A program made the translations under genes and the position numbers. Below the pieces are notes generated by a model. It was not told the origin of the DNA. It saw nothing but the letters and a program-made list of their open reading frames with translations, and did no database searches. A stretch of DNA of 53,164 bases. Source: Flammula alnicola (Eukaryota > Basidiomycota > Agaricomycetes > Agaricales > Strophariaceae). The stretch spans positions 1 through 53,164 of the forward strand of contig JADNRV010000333.1 in the NCBI GenBank assembly GCA_015499995.1. Reading direction: 5' to 3'. Shown here piece by piece: positions 1-10,227 of the stretch (the stretch's first letter is position 1; each line of letters starts with the position of its first letter).

Positions 1-1
1 T

Positions 2-211
2 TCGGCCCTCCGCTCCGGCGCAGGGCAGTCCACCTTCTCCGCAAGCTCCGTAGCAGGGACGGATACCTCCGGGAGGGCAGATTCCGACTCGTCAGACATG
101 CGAAATCGTCTAGAACAACTGACAGAACACGTCAGGAGATTAGAGACTGCGCTAGAACGCGCCACACAGGTCTACGACGCACCGCCAACGTACAACGCGT
201 CAGACAGATGA
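2..211 (+). CDS. 3' end of a gene truncated by the window start; coiled-coil C-terminus
   Basis: An open frame runs from base 2 to a TGA at 209-211, giving the last 69 residues of a protein whose start lies outside the window. The first part is rich in Ser, Gly, Thr and Asp. It is followed by a heptad-like segment (RLEQLTEHVRRLE), and the tail ends in a Pro/Tyr motif (DAPPTY). Such tails are common on the cytoplasmic end of agaricomycete membrane proteins, but no catalytic domain is visible and no function is assigned. The GC-rich codon use suggests a real exon. Confidence 0.55.
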   Translation, partial: SALRSGAGQSTFSASSVAGTDTSGRADSDSSDMRNRLEQLTEHVRRLETALERATQVYDAPPTYNASDR

Positions 212-853
212 CTGCGCAGAATTTTGACCTTCAGGTTTCTTGTATTATATTTACTACTCGCTCGTACTTACCACATGGACCGCGATTTTGTCACCCATTT
301 CAGTTGGTTTCTTCGCCTCTGAGAGAGCACTTCATGACTTCATCAAGATATTTTTGCTCCATACGGGCTTGGTCTATGACTGCTATTGATATACCGAGCC
401 ACACCAAAGACACACCTAATTCTTCTTAAGTATTAGGAACACGAAGATAGCGCTAGCCACATACGTACTCATTATTTCATTCGCTTCGAGTTGGCCAGAA
501 AAATAGTCATGCATTTCAACCAGTACCGTATCCCAACAATTGGTTAAGCTTTACAGTCGTATCCTGTTTCCTGTCCGATCCTCCAAATGTTTATAAATGA
601 AGGTTAGTAAGAATTTCTGACCCGTGCCAGTGACTTTCGGGCCGGCTTCACGCTCAGTTGTTGCTGTCGAGCCAGCATTGCACATAACATTCACGCCTTC
701 GATGAATCCCCCGCACTCAGCCTCCCGGCGGGGCCTTTCTTCATTAGAAATCCTAGCTTCTGCCCTGAGCCCCAGTGGAAACCTGAACAACACATCCTTT
801 ATGATCTCGCAGACACTACAAGAAAGACACGTGCAGCTCCTCCGAGTCTCAGG
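212..853. other. intergenic, no gene recognised
   Basis: Short open frames exist on both strands around 550-870, but none shows a recognisable domain or credible splice pattern. I see nothing that supports a gene here. Confidence 0.5.
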
Positions 854-1402
854 TCAGGCAAAAGATGATTGAAAGAAATCAAATAGATCGGCGCTGAAGA
901 TAGGCAAGCCACACTTTCTGAAGGAATAGGTTCCATCGCTCAGCCCAACATCAAGGAATGTGCCCACCGATCAGATGTGTCAGGCGCTGCAGGGTGGTCT
1001 TCCACCGAACCCTCTTACGATCCACTCAGAGAGTCTGTCAAGCAAAAGATGATTGACAGAAATCAAACAGATCGGCGCTGAAGATAGGCCTGCACCCTTT
1101 CTGAAGGAATAGGTTCCATCGCGCTCAGCTCAACATCAGGGAATGTGCCCACCGACGCGCTGCAGGGTAACCTTTCACCGAACCCTCTTACGATCCACTC
1201 AGGAGGCCAACCTCATCAATTTCAATGTCCTTCAGATGGACCTTCAAACCGTGAACGTCGCAGATCTATGCCGACATATCGAAGCTAAGGCGTTATCGAG
1301 CGTCTCAAGTACCGCAGGACGCGCGGAACCAGTGATATCCCGGCCCGCTTGGAAGTTCGATGTCATATTTTCCTGCAATTCTCGTTCTCAAGACGAGTTC
1401 TG
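854..1402 (+). pseudogene. F-box/LRR-family gene fragment with an internal tandem duplication
   Basis: Two imperfect direct copies of a segment of about 170-180 bp lie at about 854-1033 and 1036-1203. Both contain the stretch CTGAAGATAGG and end in a stretch translating as ALQG..(S/P)PNPLTIHS. This matches the segment QALGGLSPSHLTIH of the family member at 20.7-21.7 kb and its relative at 37.7-38.7 kb. Downstream, 1203-1402 reads EANLINFNVLQ, matching EANLVALNVLQ of the latter. The frames do not connect and there is no start, so this is a decayed, partly duplicated fragment of the same family on the plus strand. Confidence 0.6.
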
Positions 1403-1530
1403 ACCCACACGATACTCTGACCATGTGCACTTTCCAGTAACAGTACCACAAATATGATAACAAAGTGAGTAGTTCTATATAACCCTCTAGCGAGCTTTAT
1501 CTCATTTGTTACTTATCTCTAGCTGCGTAC

Positions 1531-2605
1531 GATGCTGTTCAGCCTTTTCTTGTCAGTCCCTTTGCTCGTTAGCGCGCTCTCCTTTACGGAGGGCTCACAG
1601 GCACCCTTAGGGCCTTTCAAAGCTCCAAGAATAGGGAACACGCGAGAATGTTGTATCACCTCACTTGGCGGATAGGGATAATCTGCGTCCAATGCATTCA
1701 ATCGAGCTCACCGAGTTGTTGATGTGTTTTAGATACCGATTGATCACTTCACTCAAAATACTTCAGAGAGGTTCGATAATAGATACTGGATCAGCGCAAC
1801 TTATTGGTAACAAGAACGCCCTGTATTTCGTATGTGCCATTTTAGGCTGTTGTTGTTCTTTTGTGTCTAACGTCCCTTCACTATTTGATTCGGGAGAGCA
1901 GAACGCAGAGCCTATTATCTACAGGTATTTCCAATCCTTTCTCGGTAATAGCTTTGTTTTCTAACGACAAGCGAACAGGAATACCATTTTTCCCCGCTAC
2001 CATGCGTCTTGCAAAACGATGCAATGGCCTTGCCGTTCTCTGGGAACATCGATTTTACGGAGACTCTCTTTTACTTCCCATAAATGTCAGTATCCAGCAC
2101 TATAGCCAATCCTTCCAGGAAACTAAATCGTTCACATTTTTTCAGAAGAATACAATGGCAGATCAATGGCAATTCCTAACCACAGAGCAAGCACTTGATG
2201 ACATTTTTTTCTTCGCCAATTCTTTTGCTCACGCAGGATCCAGGCCTTTGTCCAACTCTTCAGATACTTCAGACCCGCTACTGAGCTTCCTCGTCCACCC
2301 AAGCAAGACGCCGTGGGTCATGCTCGGCGGCTCATACCCAGGCATTCGCTCAGCCCTGATGCGGATCCGTAACCCTGAGATAATATTCGCATCTTGGGCC
2401 TCGTCAGAGCCTGTTGAGGCGCAGGTTGATATGTCAAGCTACTACAGAGCCGCAGAACGTAGCCTTACGAGAAATTGTTCGGCCGATTGGGTCGCAATAA
2501 CGAAGTGCGTTCATCGTCTTTTTAATTTATTGTCCGGCGGTTATAAAAATTCGTTACGTTTAGGTATGTCGACAACACGTTAAATCGAGCCAATAAAACT
2601 GCCAT
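1531..2605 (+). pseudogene. serine carboxypeptidase S28-like gene, truncated and decayed
   Basis: The start at 1531 encodes a signal-peptide-like leader (MLFSLFLSVPLLVSALS). Further pieces match secreted S28 Pro-X carboxypeptidases in order: IPIDHF near 1736, RYWI near 1775, FDSGEQNAEP near 1886, LWEHRFYGDS near 2040, and WQFLTTEQALDD near 2167. The nucleophile motif GGSYPG is near 2330, followed by ASWASSEPVEAQVD near 2390. Plausible introns include about 2086-2145 and 2504-2563. The early reading frame has stops (GGATAG near 1672) and the last 200 or more residues of the family, with the Asp and His of the triad, are missing. The fragment ends where DnaJ-like sequence begins. S28 enzymes cut after proline; this copy is very unlikely to be active. 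Confidence 0.75.
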
Positions 2606-3170
2606 CGTGAATCTTAAGTCTGACCTCCTCCACCCAGCAAGCCCAGACTGAGGGCAGCGCGACAGATGCGGACGTCCGTGCTCTGAAATCCGAACTGAAA
2701 AAGGCGGAGGCGGCCCTCAAGAGGAGCAAGACGAAGGACAGGCTACTACAAGATCTTGGGTGTGTCCAGAGAGTACACCGAGATAGAAATCAAGAAGGCA
2801 TATAGGCGCGAAAGTTTGATCCATCATCCGGACAAGGTAAAGTTCCATGCGACCTAACGCTTTTCTGACCGATCGTTGATGGATGTTTCTTTGCTTGTAG
2901 GGTGGAGACGAAGAGAAATTCAAGCTGGTTGTCGAAGCCAATGCGGTGCTTTCTGACCCTAAGAGGCGAGAACGCTATGACCTGGGCGAGGACGAAGACG
3001 GCATGAACGAGGGCGGGGGTATGGGCGGCATGGGCGGGGGCTTTGGCGGCATGAGTCCGATGGACATGGAGGAACTCTTCGCGTCCTTCGGGGGCGGGGC
3101 TCGGTTCGGTGGGGTCCATTCGGAGGCGCCGGCGGGCGAAGAAGTCATGGCCATAGCCATGGCGGATTCT
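2606..3170 (+). pseudogene. 3' fragment of a DnaJ/TPR co-chaperone gene (DNAJC7/TPR2-like)
   Basis: From about 2633 the sequence reads a charged helix ([19 protein letters not shown]), then a J domain ([13 protein letters not shown], later HHPDK), a short intron at about 2837-2900, NAVLSDPKRRERYDLGEDED, and a Gly/Met-rich tail ending near a HGHSHGGF motif. This is the C-terminal third of TPR-type DnaJ proteins, Hsp70/Hsp90 co-chaperones. A 4-base excess between KTKD and YYKILG (near 2739) and a frame change near 3112 break it. The TPR repeats are absent. The upstream edge looks like an intron 3' end (CCTCCTCCACCCAG), so the join with the S28 relic lies in a former intron. The kept intron argues against a processed copy. 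Confidence 0.75.
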
Positions 3171-3940
3171 CATTCTGAGGAGACCACGTTCTTTCGTTCA
3201 TTCTGGGGGCCTCATACCTGGCAAGAGTTCAACGTTCATCCTTGGTTGGGCCGAGGTGGATGGGCTGGAGAAATGGAACCGCGGAGCCTCGCGTACATAC
3301 TGTATATACATATTTTGTTATCATCGTTTTTCTGTTCATCTTTCATTAAATTCGTGATGTTCGGAGAGCATCTTTCCTTGCACTCTTGTTGACCGTGTCT
3401 GTATACCAGGTATGATCCAGACGGCTGCGGGCCGAGCGGAATAAATTAGGCGCTGAAGTAACACTAACCTTCGACTCAAATATGTACACATTCACTCTGC
3501 TCTGCTACTCTCTTTCACCCGAACGACTGGGGAGATATTTTTGCTCTCGGATAAGGATGTACTGTACTTATGTCATGGTGTCCGTCAAAGATACAGTCAG
3601 TATCTTATATTAACCTCCAAATTCCATTTGCAGGAAAGAATCTTTGAGCTTACATGCCAAGTTACATGCCTGGAGCAAGTCACGGTGGTCAGGCCTTCAG
3701 CTTCAGCTGGTGTGACTACAATTCGCGGAGACGCTGCGGCGAACTGGGCTACCTTGGAGATATTGCCTGTTCTCCCCAGTCATATTGTAGTAGGCACAAT
3801 TTTGAATACTGAGGCTTGACTGAGGCCATCGCCAGTCGTGCTATGATATGAGAGGAACTCTATAGTTCTTTCCGTGAGCGAATGTGTCGGAGTATAGTCG
3901 GAGTCAATAAATACACGTGCCGGTCACGTCGCGGAGCTTG
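3171..3940. other. intergenic, no gene recognised
   Basis: AT-rich stretch around 3300-3370 and a modest open frame at 3541-3819 without any recognisable domain. Nothing else is supported. Confidence 0.45.
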
Positions 3941-3966
3941 AACTTTACAGAGGCAAAACTGTAAAT
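3941..3966 (+). promoter_or_regulatory. conserved upstream block of F-box paralog 1
   Basis: AACTTTACAGAGGCAAAACT followed by GTAAAT lies 55 bp before the start codon at 4021. Nearly the same block (AACTTTACGGAAGTAAAACT, TTAAAT) lies at 10,128-10,153, 75 bp before the paralog at 10,228. The rest of the upstream region is much less alike, so the block may be a shared promoter element. No factor is assigned. Confidence 0.4.
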
Positions 3967-4020
3967 CATCTGCTCTCTTGAGAGGCGACCTCAACGACAC
4001 ACCACAAATATCGCAAGCCA

Positions 4021-5478
4021 ATGGCACGAATCACCAATCTACCTATTGAACTAATGTCATTCATTTTTAATCTCGTTTACGAATCCTCTCGCAAACTCGT
4101 TCATCCCGAGTACTACGACAAAGCATTCTCCAAACCCCCATACCCACTGCCAGAAGCTAGCAGCAACTTGCGCCACCCGGCCCTATTTCCATTCAACGTC
4201 GCATGGGTCTGCAATTTATGGCGGGACGTGCTTTCGGACTCACCAGAGTACTGGACGCGGATATGTTTTGACGTGGTCAACGACCCAACACCATTATTGG
4301 ATGCATTTACATGGTCGAAAGATTCCGAAATCCGTGTTTTGGTATTCTCCAGCGCGAATGACTTGACCGAGGAAGGGAAGATTCGGGAAAGTAGTCGAGC
4401 AGAGTCTATCGCTAAACACCTGCAACCACATATTGAACGATGCACCTCCATTGTTTTCGATCTCACATTCGCATCATCCCTTCCTTCTTCGACTCTATTT
4501 CTTGCACGGGAGGCTCTCTTCCTCGAGGATTTAACACTGGAGGGCCAGGTACACAACCTTACGCACGTCGTCGACAACGGAAAAACCAGAATCACACATA
4601 GCCTCGTGCCAGTCAAATTCCCAGAATTGACAAAGCTTTCCATGAGTGGTCTCGCATTCATGGAGATTCTCCATCTGGGAGACGATTGGCTCGCAACAGT
4701 GAAAGCTGGTTCCCGCCTTACCCTTCATATCTCCAATTTTCAGTTCCAGAGCATGAATCCCAACTCACCCGACAGTAGCAGCACATTCGACTTTGTGCGT
4801 CTCATCTCAGCATTAAATCCTAGGGGAGAAATCTACTTGAAAAATATTTCCTTATCATATAGACCACATAAAAGAAGACACGCTGAATATCTTCCCGTTG
4901 ATGGGATCAATTTCGACAAAGTTTCAGCCGGTTTCATCATCGAGTTCTTCCAACTCGCCAGATGGTCGGCATACTACACCGCTTTCTCTTGTTGTTCGGT
5001 TCCTCCACTCTCTGGTAGCCTCACCAGCCGTGCACTCATTTTTGAATGTATACCCTCCTGCGACAGCTCTGCCCATCATGACGACAGTCTCTACAATATC
5101 CTCTCTCTTTGGGAAGGTTGCGGTAGCCTAAGGGTGGCGTCATGTCCCTCCTTTAACGACGAATTTCTGCGCTGGCTCGGAGAAGGAGAGGATGGCGAAA
5201 TCGAAGCCGAGAAGATACGTTCTCTTGAAGTCCAGGATTGCACAAACTTCACACCAGGTGCCTTGCGCCATCTAATCGATATTCTGAACGACTCCGCTAG
5301 ACGAGAGGAAGGCGGGAATCGCTTGGAGGTTGTGGAGATATCTGGTAGATATCCTGCGTTAGATGACGAAGATCTGGAGTGGTTTCGTAGCAATGGAGGT
5401 GAGACACGTGTCATTTGGAATGTGGTGGGAGCCGATGGGTCTCTAGTCCCTCTGGAATATATACCAGAATCGGGGTAA
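4021..5478 (+). CDS. F-box-like protein, paralog 1
   Basis: Intronless 485-residue frame. The N-terminus is an F-box-like helix set: ITNLPIELMSFIFNLVYES (residues 4-22), later AWVCNLWRDVLSDSPEYW (about 61-78), the usual pattern in agaricomycete F-box proteins that recruit targets to SCF ubiquitin ligases. The rest is a leucine-rich, LRR-like region without clean repeats, ending in DDEDLEWFRSNGGE. It is a close paralog of the gene at 10,228 along its full length, with small indels only. The first ATG is used: it follows a conserved upstream block and the paralog starts at the same point. The target is unknown. Confidence 0.85.
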   Translation: MARITNLPIELMSFIFNLVYESSRKLVHPEYYDKAFSKPPYPLPEASSNLRHPALFPFNVAWVCNLWRDVLSDSPEYWTRICFDVVNDPTPLLDAFTWSKDSEIRVLVFSSANDLTEEGKIRESSRAESIAKHLQPHIERCTSIVFDLTFASSLPSSTLFLAREALFLEDLTLEGQVHNLTHVVDNGKTRITHSLVPVKFPELTKLSMSGLAFMEILHLGDDWLATVKAGSRLTLHISNFQFQSMNPNSPDSSSTFDFVRLISALNPRGEIYLKNISLSYRPHKRRHAEYLPVDGINFDKVSAGFIIEFFQLARWSAYYTAFSCCSVPPLSGSLTSRALIFECIPSCDSSAHHDDSLYNILSLWEGCGSLRVASCPSFNDEFLRWLGEGEDGEIEAEKIRSLEVQDCTNFTPGALRHLIDILNDSARREEGGNRLEVVEISGRYPALDDEDLEWFRSNGGETRVIWNVVGADGSLVPLEYIPESG

Positions 5479-6543
5479 TAGATTTACGCATATCTATGTA
5501 GATGCACTGATGGGCCTAATGTCAGCTAGGAATGGATTCAAGCTTAGGTACAAGGACATCCGCTGTGTTAGATCTCATACCATTACAACAAAAACTAAAT
5601 GCATTCAAATGTCTGCAATTTCTTCTGGCTCTTCAATCTCGCCCGATCTATGTAAAGTATTGAATTCGCATTCGACTTCAGGGTGTTTCTTTGAGATTAA
5701 GAAAACGACAACCTGGAAATCAGAGAACGATTGCCTTGACAAAATCGAAACACTCCCTGAAGTATAGACAGGCCGACAATCATATCTCTGGCAGTTTTAT
5801 TATGGAAGAACATTTTTACTGCAAAGAAGCCTAGCACTTCGGGTTCCTCATTTCAAAGTTTATGTATTCCCCTAAGTGGGCCGAGGCTCTCAAGGCGTAC
5901 AACTCAATTGCTGACTGGGTGGCAAATCTCGAAACCCTCTATTCGTAGCGACAGGTAGAAATTGGAAACATATGCATAGCAATTTTACGAACGGATGTAG
6001 CTATGTTAAAGACTTAAAGTGGAATGCAAGGTTCATCACATGCATCTTCTATTAGTGTCCAAAGCTACTTCACTGGCTATTTTATGGTCGACATTTGGGG
6101 GTCAATTGGGAGGTTCCAGAGAGTCCACGTCGATTAAAGGCCCGGGATACTGATTTTCGAATTGCGAAAATGTCGTAGGTAGTTCATCGACATCCCCGGT
6201 GAGCAATGCCCTTATATTGAGCAACAGCCTAAAGACAAACTATCAGTGTATTCCACAGCGCCGAAAAAAGCTCATTTACCTGGAGCAAATTGTCACTTGG
6301 AGACTTTTTAAGAGGCACACAGCCAGGAAGGAGGCGAACGGGTCAAAAAGCCAAACGAGGAAGTTTCCGATGGCTACAGCTAGAAAAGAAGAAGACATAT
6401 CGGCGTGTCGGCGAAGACTTCAGTTGGTATAGGTTTAACACCTACATATGATAACTGGCATAGACCCAATGAAAATGAGCCCTAGTTTGTCGATAAACTA
6501 TTTTCACTGACCGACATAATACAGCAGGCCTGGTGAATGGAAT
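5479..6543. other. intergenic, no gene recognised
   Basis: No frame with domain content or plausible splicing. The interval ends at the target-site duplication of the GC-rich MITE. Confidence 0.45.
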
Positions 6544-6551
6544 ATTACATC
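6544..6551. repeat. left target-site duplication of hAT-type MITE
   Basis: ATTACATC, repeated exactly at 6962-6969 on the other side of the element. Confidence 0.85.
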
Positions 6552-6961
6552 TAGTGATGGGCACGGGTAACCCGCGGGCGAATTTTTGTCGACCCGCACC
6601 CGTACCCGCCAAAACCCGCACCCGTGGCCACGGGTATGGGATCCCGTGCTTGCAGGTGCGGGTTTGCACGGGACCCGTGGGTACAGAAAACCATGCGGGT
6701 TTGATGGGGCATCGTGAGAATTTGTGCAATGTTGAATTAGAATTAGAATAAATTTTGGCAACTACATTACATAATTATTTATTCAAGTAACTAAAGAACA
6801 TATTTGACACATTTCGGAGTTTCCCGTGTGCCGCCGAAAACCCGTGACCCAGGCGCACGGGTGCGGGTTGGCTGAGGGTCACTCAAAGTGCACCCGCACC
6901 CGCACCCGCCACACCCGTACCCGCCAACCCGCACGGGTGTCGGCACCCGTGCCCAACACTA
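6552..6961. mobile_element. hAT-type non-autonomous element (MITE), 410 bp
   Basis: The element starts TAGTGATGGGCACGGGT and its other end, read on the reverse strand, starts TAGTGTTGGGCACGGGT. It is flanked by a perfect 8-bp duplication ATTACATC. A TAG start with an 8-bp duplication is the signature of the hAT superfamily. The arms are packed with CCCGCACCCG/CGGGTGCGGGT words, giving strong local pairing and GC skew, while the core near 6720-6810 is AT-rich. It encodes no transposase, so it would need one from elsewhere. Confidence 0.85.
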
Positions 6962-6969
6962 ATTACATC
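6962..6969. repeat. right target-site duplication of hAT-type MITE
   Basis: ATTACATC, matching 6544-6551. Confidence 0.85.
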
Positions 6970-7383
6970 GACGGATATGAATCAGCCCACGACGATGAGG
7001 GAGTTACCGCACTCACCGTCTCGTACAATTACTTCTAGAATAGGCTTAGAACCGTCGAGTTTTCTTGTTTTCCCTACAGTGCGTCACGTCATCAATGACT
7101 ATTCAGAGAAGCATCGTATATTTAGAAACACACAAGATTGGTAGGACTTCCAGGCCGTAAGGATGAATATGACTTCCCAATCGCTGTCGTATCAGATTCG
7201 CAGTCTTAAAATGCACCTATTGCTTACTTGTTTCAGACGCAGTAAACTGAATCCAGAAGGCAATAAAAAGTGGACGACAAAATGAGCTCGAGCAGCCCGG
7301 AAAGCATCCGTCGAGACCAACTACGCTGTCTGGTATAACTGAGTGGCACGGTTAGCATACAAACAGGACAAAGAATTCATATA

Positions 7384-7649
7384 CTGTACTAATATGACCA
7401 AGTCTTCGCAGCTGAAATTTGTGACCAATTTCGAGCCTCTCTTCATCTCTTCACAGCTGGAATTTTGGTGTGACTGAAGAGATTTTTTAGCCAAAAAAGG
7501 CCCCACATGGCCCAAAAAAATCCAAAAGTAGGAAAATTTGAATATTTTTCGGCTTCAAAGCCCTCAGTGACGCGTGACCTGAGTCAAAATCTCTTCACTT
7601 CATAGGCTGCTGTGACGCGTGACATGAAGACTTGGTCATATTGGTACAG
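7384..7649. mobile_element. TA-flanked MITE, 266 bp
   Basis: Terminal inverted repeats of about 24 bp: CTGTACTAATATGACCAAG then TCTTC on the left, and the reverse complement of the right end reads CTGTACCAATATGACCAAG then TCTTC (one mismatch). Each end is flanked by TA (7382-7383 and 7650-7651), which fits a Tc1/mariner-like TA target. No coding capacity. Confidence 0.75.
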
Positions 7650-7704
7650 TACTCACAAGTCTCATATCTAAATACCATTATAGAAACAGCTGCCAAGGTC
7701 AGCA

Positions 7705-8370
7705 TCAGTGACCCCTATGCATGTCGGTGTGTAATGCCTTTGTAAAAGGTCTGGTTTTGCAATTGTAACACGAAACGGAACTCACAAAACATGAGAATAA
7801 AAGGCATATAAGTAAAGCTTTATTTTGATACAGAGCATGAATTCGCATCACAAGCACAGCTGAAATAAAAGTGCCCGTTATTGCGTCCAAGTGAGATAGA
7901 AGAGTTCTTTCAACCACGGCCATTGAAACTAGGTCCAGTCCCATGACCGATAGTTGGTAGTTCTTACAACTGCGAGAGACTCGGTCTCAAGCGAACTGTA
8001 GTAAATGAAGAATCACGTACAACTATCATCTGAAGGTGCATTAGAAATTTCATCCTTATCAAAAGAATTGAGGATTTCCTCACCTGTACGGAAGGCGACT
8101 GTATAAATTGAGCTGTCCTCACACAAATCACATGAGACGTCTTGAACATTGAACCTGTGCCAAGTCCCGTTCTTACAGTAAAGATCCAAGGCAAACGCCA
8201 CTGGCGGAAGGTAGCGGTTCTAATAGTGGGCATGTCAGACAATTGCAAGAAATGTTTGTCGAACTGACGAACCAAGAAAAAGAGGATCGTCTCAAATGTT
8301 TTCTTCGCCCTCCATACTTTGGATACCTGGGTGTAGGAGCTCAAATTGAGATCGCATGTCTGTCTCCACA
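7705..8370 (-). pseudogene. decayed DUF6533-like membrane-protein gene
   Basis: On the minus strand 8370-8240 reads a piece with VSKVWRAKKTFETILFFLVR, resembling the N-terminal VW..KT..LF..R region of the DUF6533 family. 7944-7720 reads LLSHLDAITGTFISAVLVMR then IHALYQNKALL, resembling the later transmembrane part with its RI.ALY motif. The pieces are in different frames and the intervening helices are not recoverable. DUF6533 proteins are multi-pass fungal membrane proteins of unknown function. Confidence 0.5.
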
Positions 8371-8546
8371 GACTTAAAGCTTACCTCTAACTCCAGCGTC
8401 AATGCCATGTCCCATACTAAAAGCAAGGGGGTGCGCCAAATAAAAAAAAGTACCTAGGGTCGATTTATTTTTTAAGCCAATATTTCATGGACTAACTAAC
8501 TAACGTAATCAGGAACCATCCCGATATGGTAATATTACATCAGCGA

Positions 8547-8760
8547 TGATGTGCTTGCCCTCCACCGGATTCCTCGCACGTCCCGCAAACCCATTTATGA
8601 GGTGCTTGCTCGAGATTTATACATTCTAAATGGTACTGTAGATGTATTAGTATAGTATTCCAATGAAATATAATTTTTTGATCATTGAAAATGGCCGAGA
8701 AAAGTGACTCACCCAATGTGTCTAACATCCCTTTGCCTGACACTATGTTCTACAGCATTT
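8547..8760 (-). pseudogene. possible PHD-finger gene fragment
   Basis: On the minus strand an exon-like piece (about 8654-8547) reads YHLECINLEQAPHKWVCGTC, the second half of a PHD zinc finger (H-x2-C ... W-x-C-x2-C). It is preceded by a plausible intron (GTGAGTCAC ... CATCTACAG) and a short piece ending in THW, as expected before the YH. The first half of the finger is not intact. PHD fingers read histone tails; here only a relic is visible. Confidence 0.35.
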
Positions 8761-8939
8761 CTATATGTATTACAGCTAGTATTTGATAGATGTAAGGCAA
8801 TATATGGTGTAAAACCTGCCTTGGGTCACTTCGAAGCACCTATTTTAGGACATTTATAGAGGGGTATATATATTTTTTTCGCCAGCCGGCGGCTGGACTA
8901 ACTAACCGACCCCTGGTCAGCTATTAAGGTTCGCGCACC

Positions 8940-9245
8940 CCCTTGACTAAAAGCGTAGCCGACGCGACTGAAAGAATCGGCGCGTGCATAAATTTACACA
9001 ACCAGAATATTGAGATAAAATTAGGCAGACCTGTTGTGTACTTACAAAGATCGATATTAGATAAAACAAATGACAGATCCCTGAGGTCATAGAAGGTGGG
9101 CGCACCTTTGTTGCTACACTCGAGAAAAGGCGAGTGTTCATGATGGCCAAAGCAGAGAGCGTAACAAAAAGATGATAATCCTCGACCCGCAAGAATGAAA
9201 GTTAGATGGGAAACAGGGACCTTGCGTTCAGAACGGGCTTTCATG
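8940..9245 (-). pseudogene. second decayed DUF6533-like fragment
   Basis: The minus strand reads PVSHLTFIL followed, after a frame change, by RVEDYHLFVTLSALAIMNT, resembling the C-terminal R-D-G region of DUF6533 proteins (usually PL...LLRDG..YF). Because it lies upstream, in gene direction, of the N-terminal piece at 8.3 kb, it belongs to a separate decayed copy. Confidence 0.4.
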
Positions 9246-10127
9246 CATACGCTGGGTGATCAGCATTTTGATGGTGAGAGGGATCCAGGAAAATCATCCA
9301 GATCGTAATATCCCTTGAAATTTCAGTCGGTATAACTAAAGGCGAATCTACTGTACTCACAAGCAAATGTGATCGTAGTGACAAAGCACATATAGAGGAC
9401 CTGACTTGAGATAGAAGCAGATGCGCTACACATTGCTCTTCACCTTCAGCTTCAACTTGTAGCTAGGACCAAAAATATTTTGAAGCCTATATTTAGTTAT
9501 AATAGAATGATATTTCAAGGGAAAGACCTGCCAATCTCGACGGCGAATGAACACAGCCCGAGATAAGATGAGGTGAGCATACAACGGTCGAGTTCAGTAG
9601 AAAACTTGACTTCAACGATCAATCAGACAGTAAATGTATTGATCTGGGGTCAATGATCTGAGTGGATTTTCCCTCGTCGGTGCTCATGACCACTTGAAAG
9701 TCGACGAGAAAAGTATTCCTAAAGAAACTGTCAGGTATCATGCATCATGTCAGACTGACTGAGATTTCTTAGCCGCACAACTGTCGCGCATACCAATCAA
9801 TCCACTAAACAGACAACTTTTCCCTCAACTCATTCCCGAATCCCGCCAGCCCGTTGAGTTGACTCTATCCTTCAAGAACGTGCCGCCTGCATGACACTCG
9901 AAATAACTCTGCGTCGCAAGTGCCTGTCAATTTGTCGGTGAAGATATCATGATAGATATGTGTAAGGAAACCATGGTGTCGTAAAAATACATACCGACAT
10001 GGTCCTATTTCAACGCAAATGGATGGCAGCTGCCAGATCTTTGGAAAGACACTCAAAGGATGCGAAAGCGCAGCGAAACGTAGGACTGCTCGTGCCGAGT
10101 CATGCCGTTGAAAATTTGCGGACTTCA
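9246..10127. other. intergenic, no gene recognised
   Basis: No frame with recognisable domain content. The last 100 bp are the upstream region of F-box paralog 2. Confidence 0.4.
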
Positions 10128-10153
10128 AACTTTACGGAAGTAAAACTTTAAAT
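10128..10153 (+). promoter_or_regulatory. conserved upstream block of F-box paralog 2
   Basis: AACTTTACGGAAGTAAAACT followed by TTAAAT, the counterpart of 3941-3966 upstream of paralog 1. Confidence 0.4.
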
Positions 10154-10227
10154 AATGTGTCCCCCAAACTGCGAATGGTACTCGCACTGACCGGTGACCC
10201 ACCGCATAGTCTAAAGATCTCAAGCCA

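Noticed and set aside
551..872. Two overlapping opposite-strand frames near 0.55-0.87 kb as genes
   Set aside because: No domain, no splice signals and mutual overlap; nothing supports either.
2606..3170. Processed (reverse-transcribed) copy of the DnaJ/TPR gene
   Set aside because: A normal intron is kept at about 2,837-2,900 and the upstream edge looks intronic.
8420..8930. A mobile element bounded by GGACTAACTAAC words
   Set aside because: The words are in the same orientation with unequal flanks and no inverted ends or target duplication.
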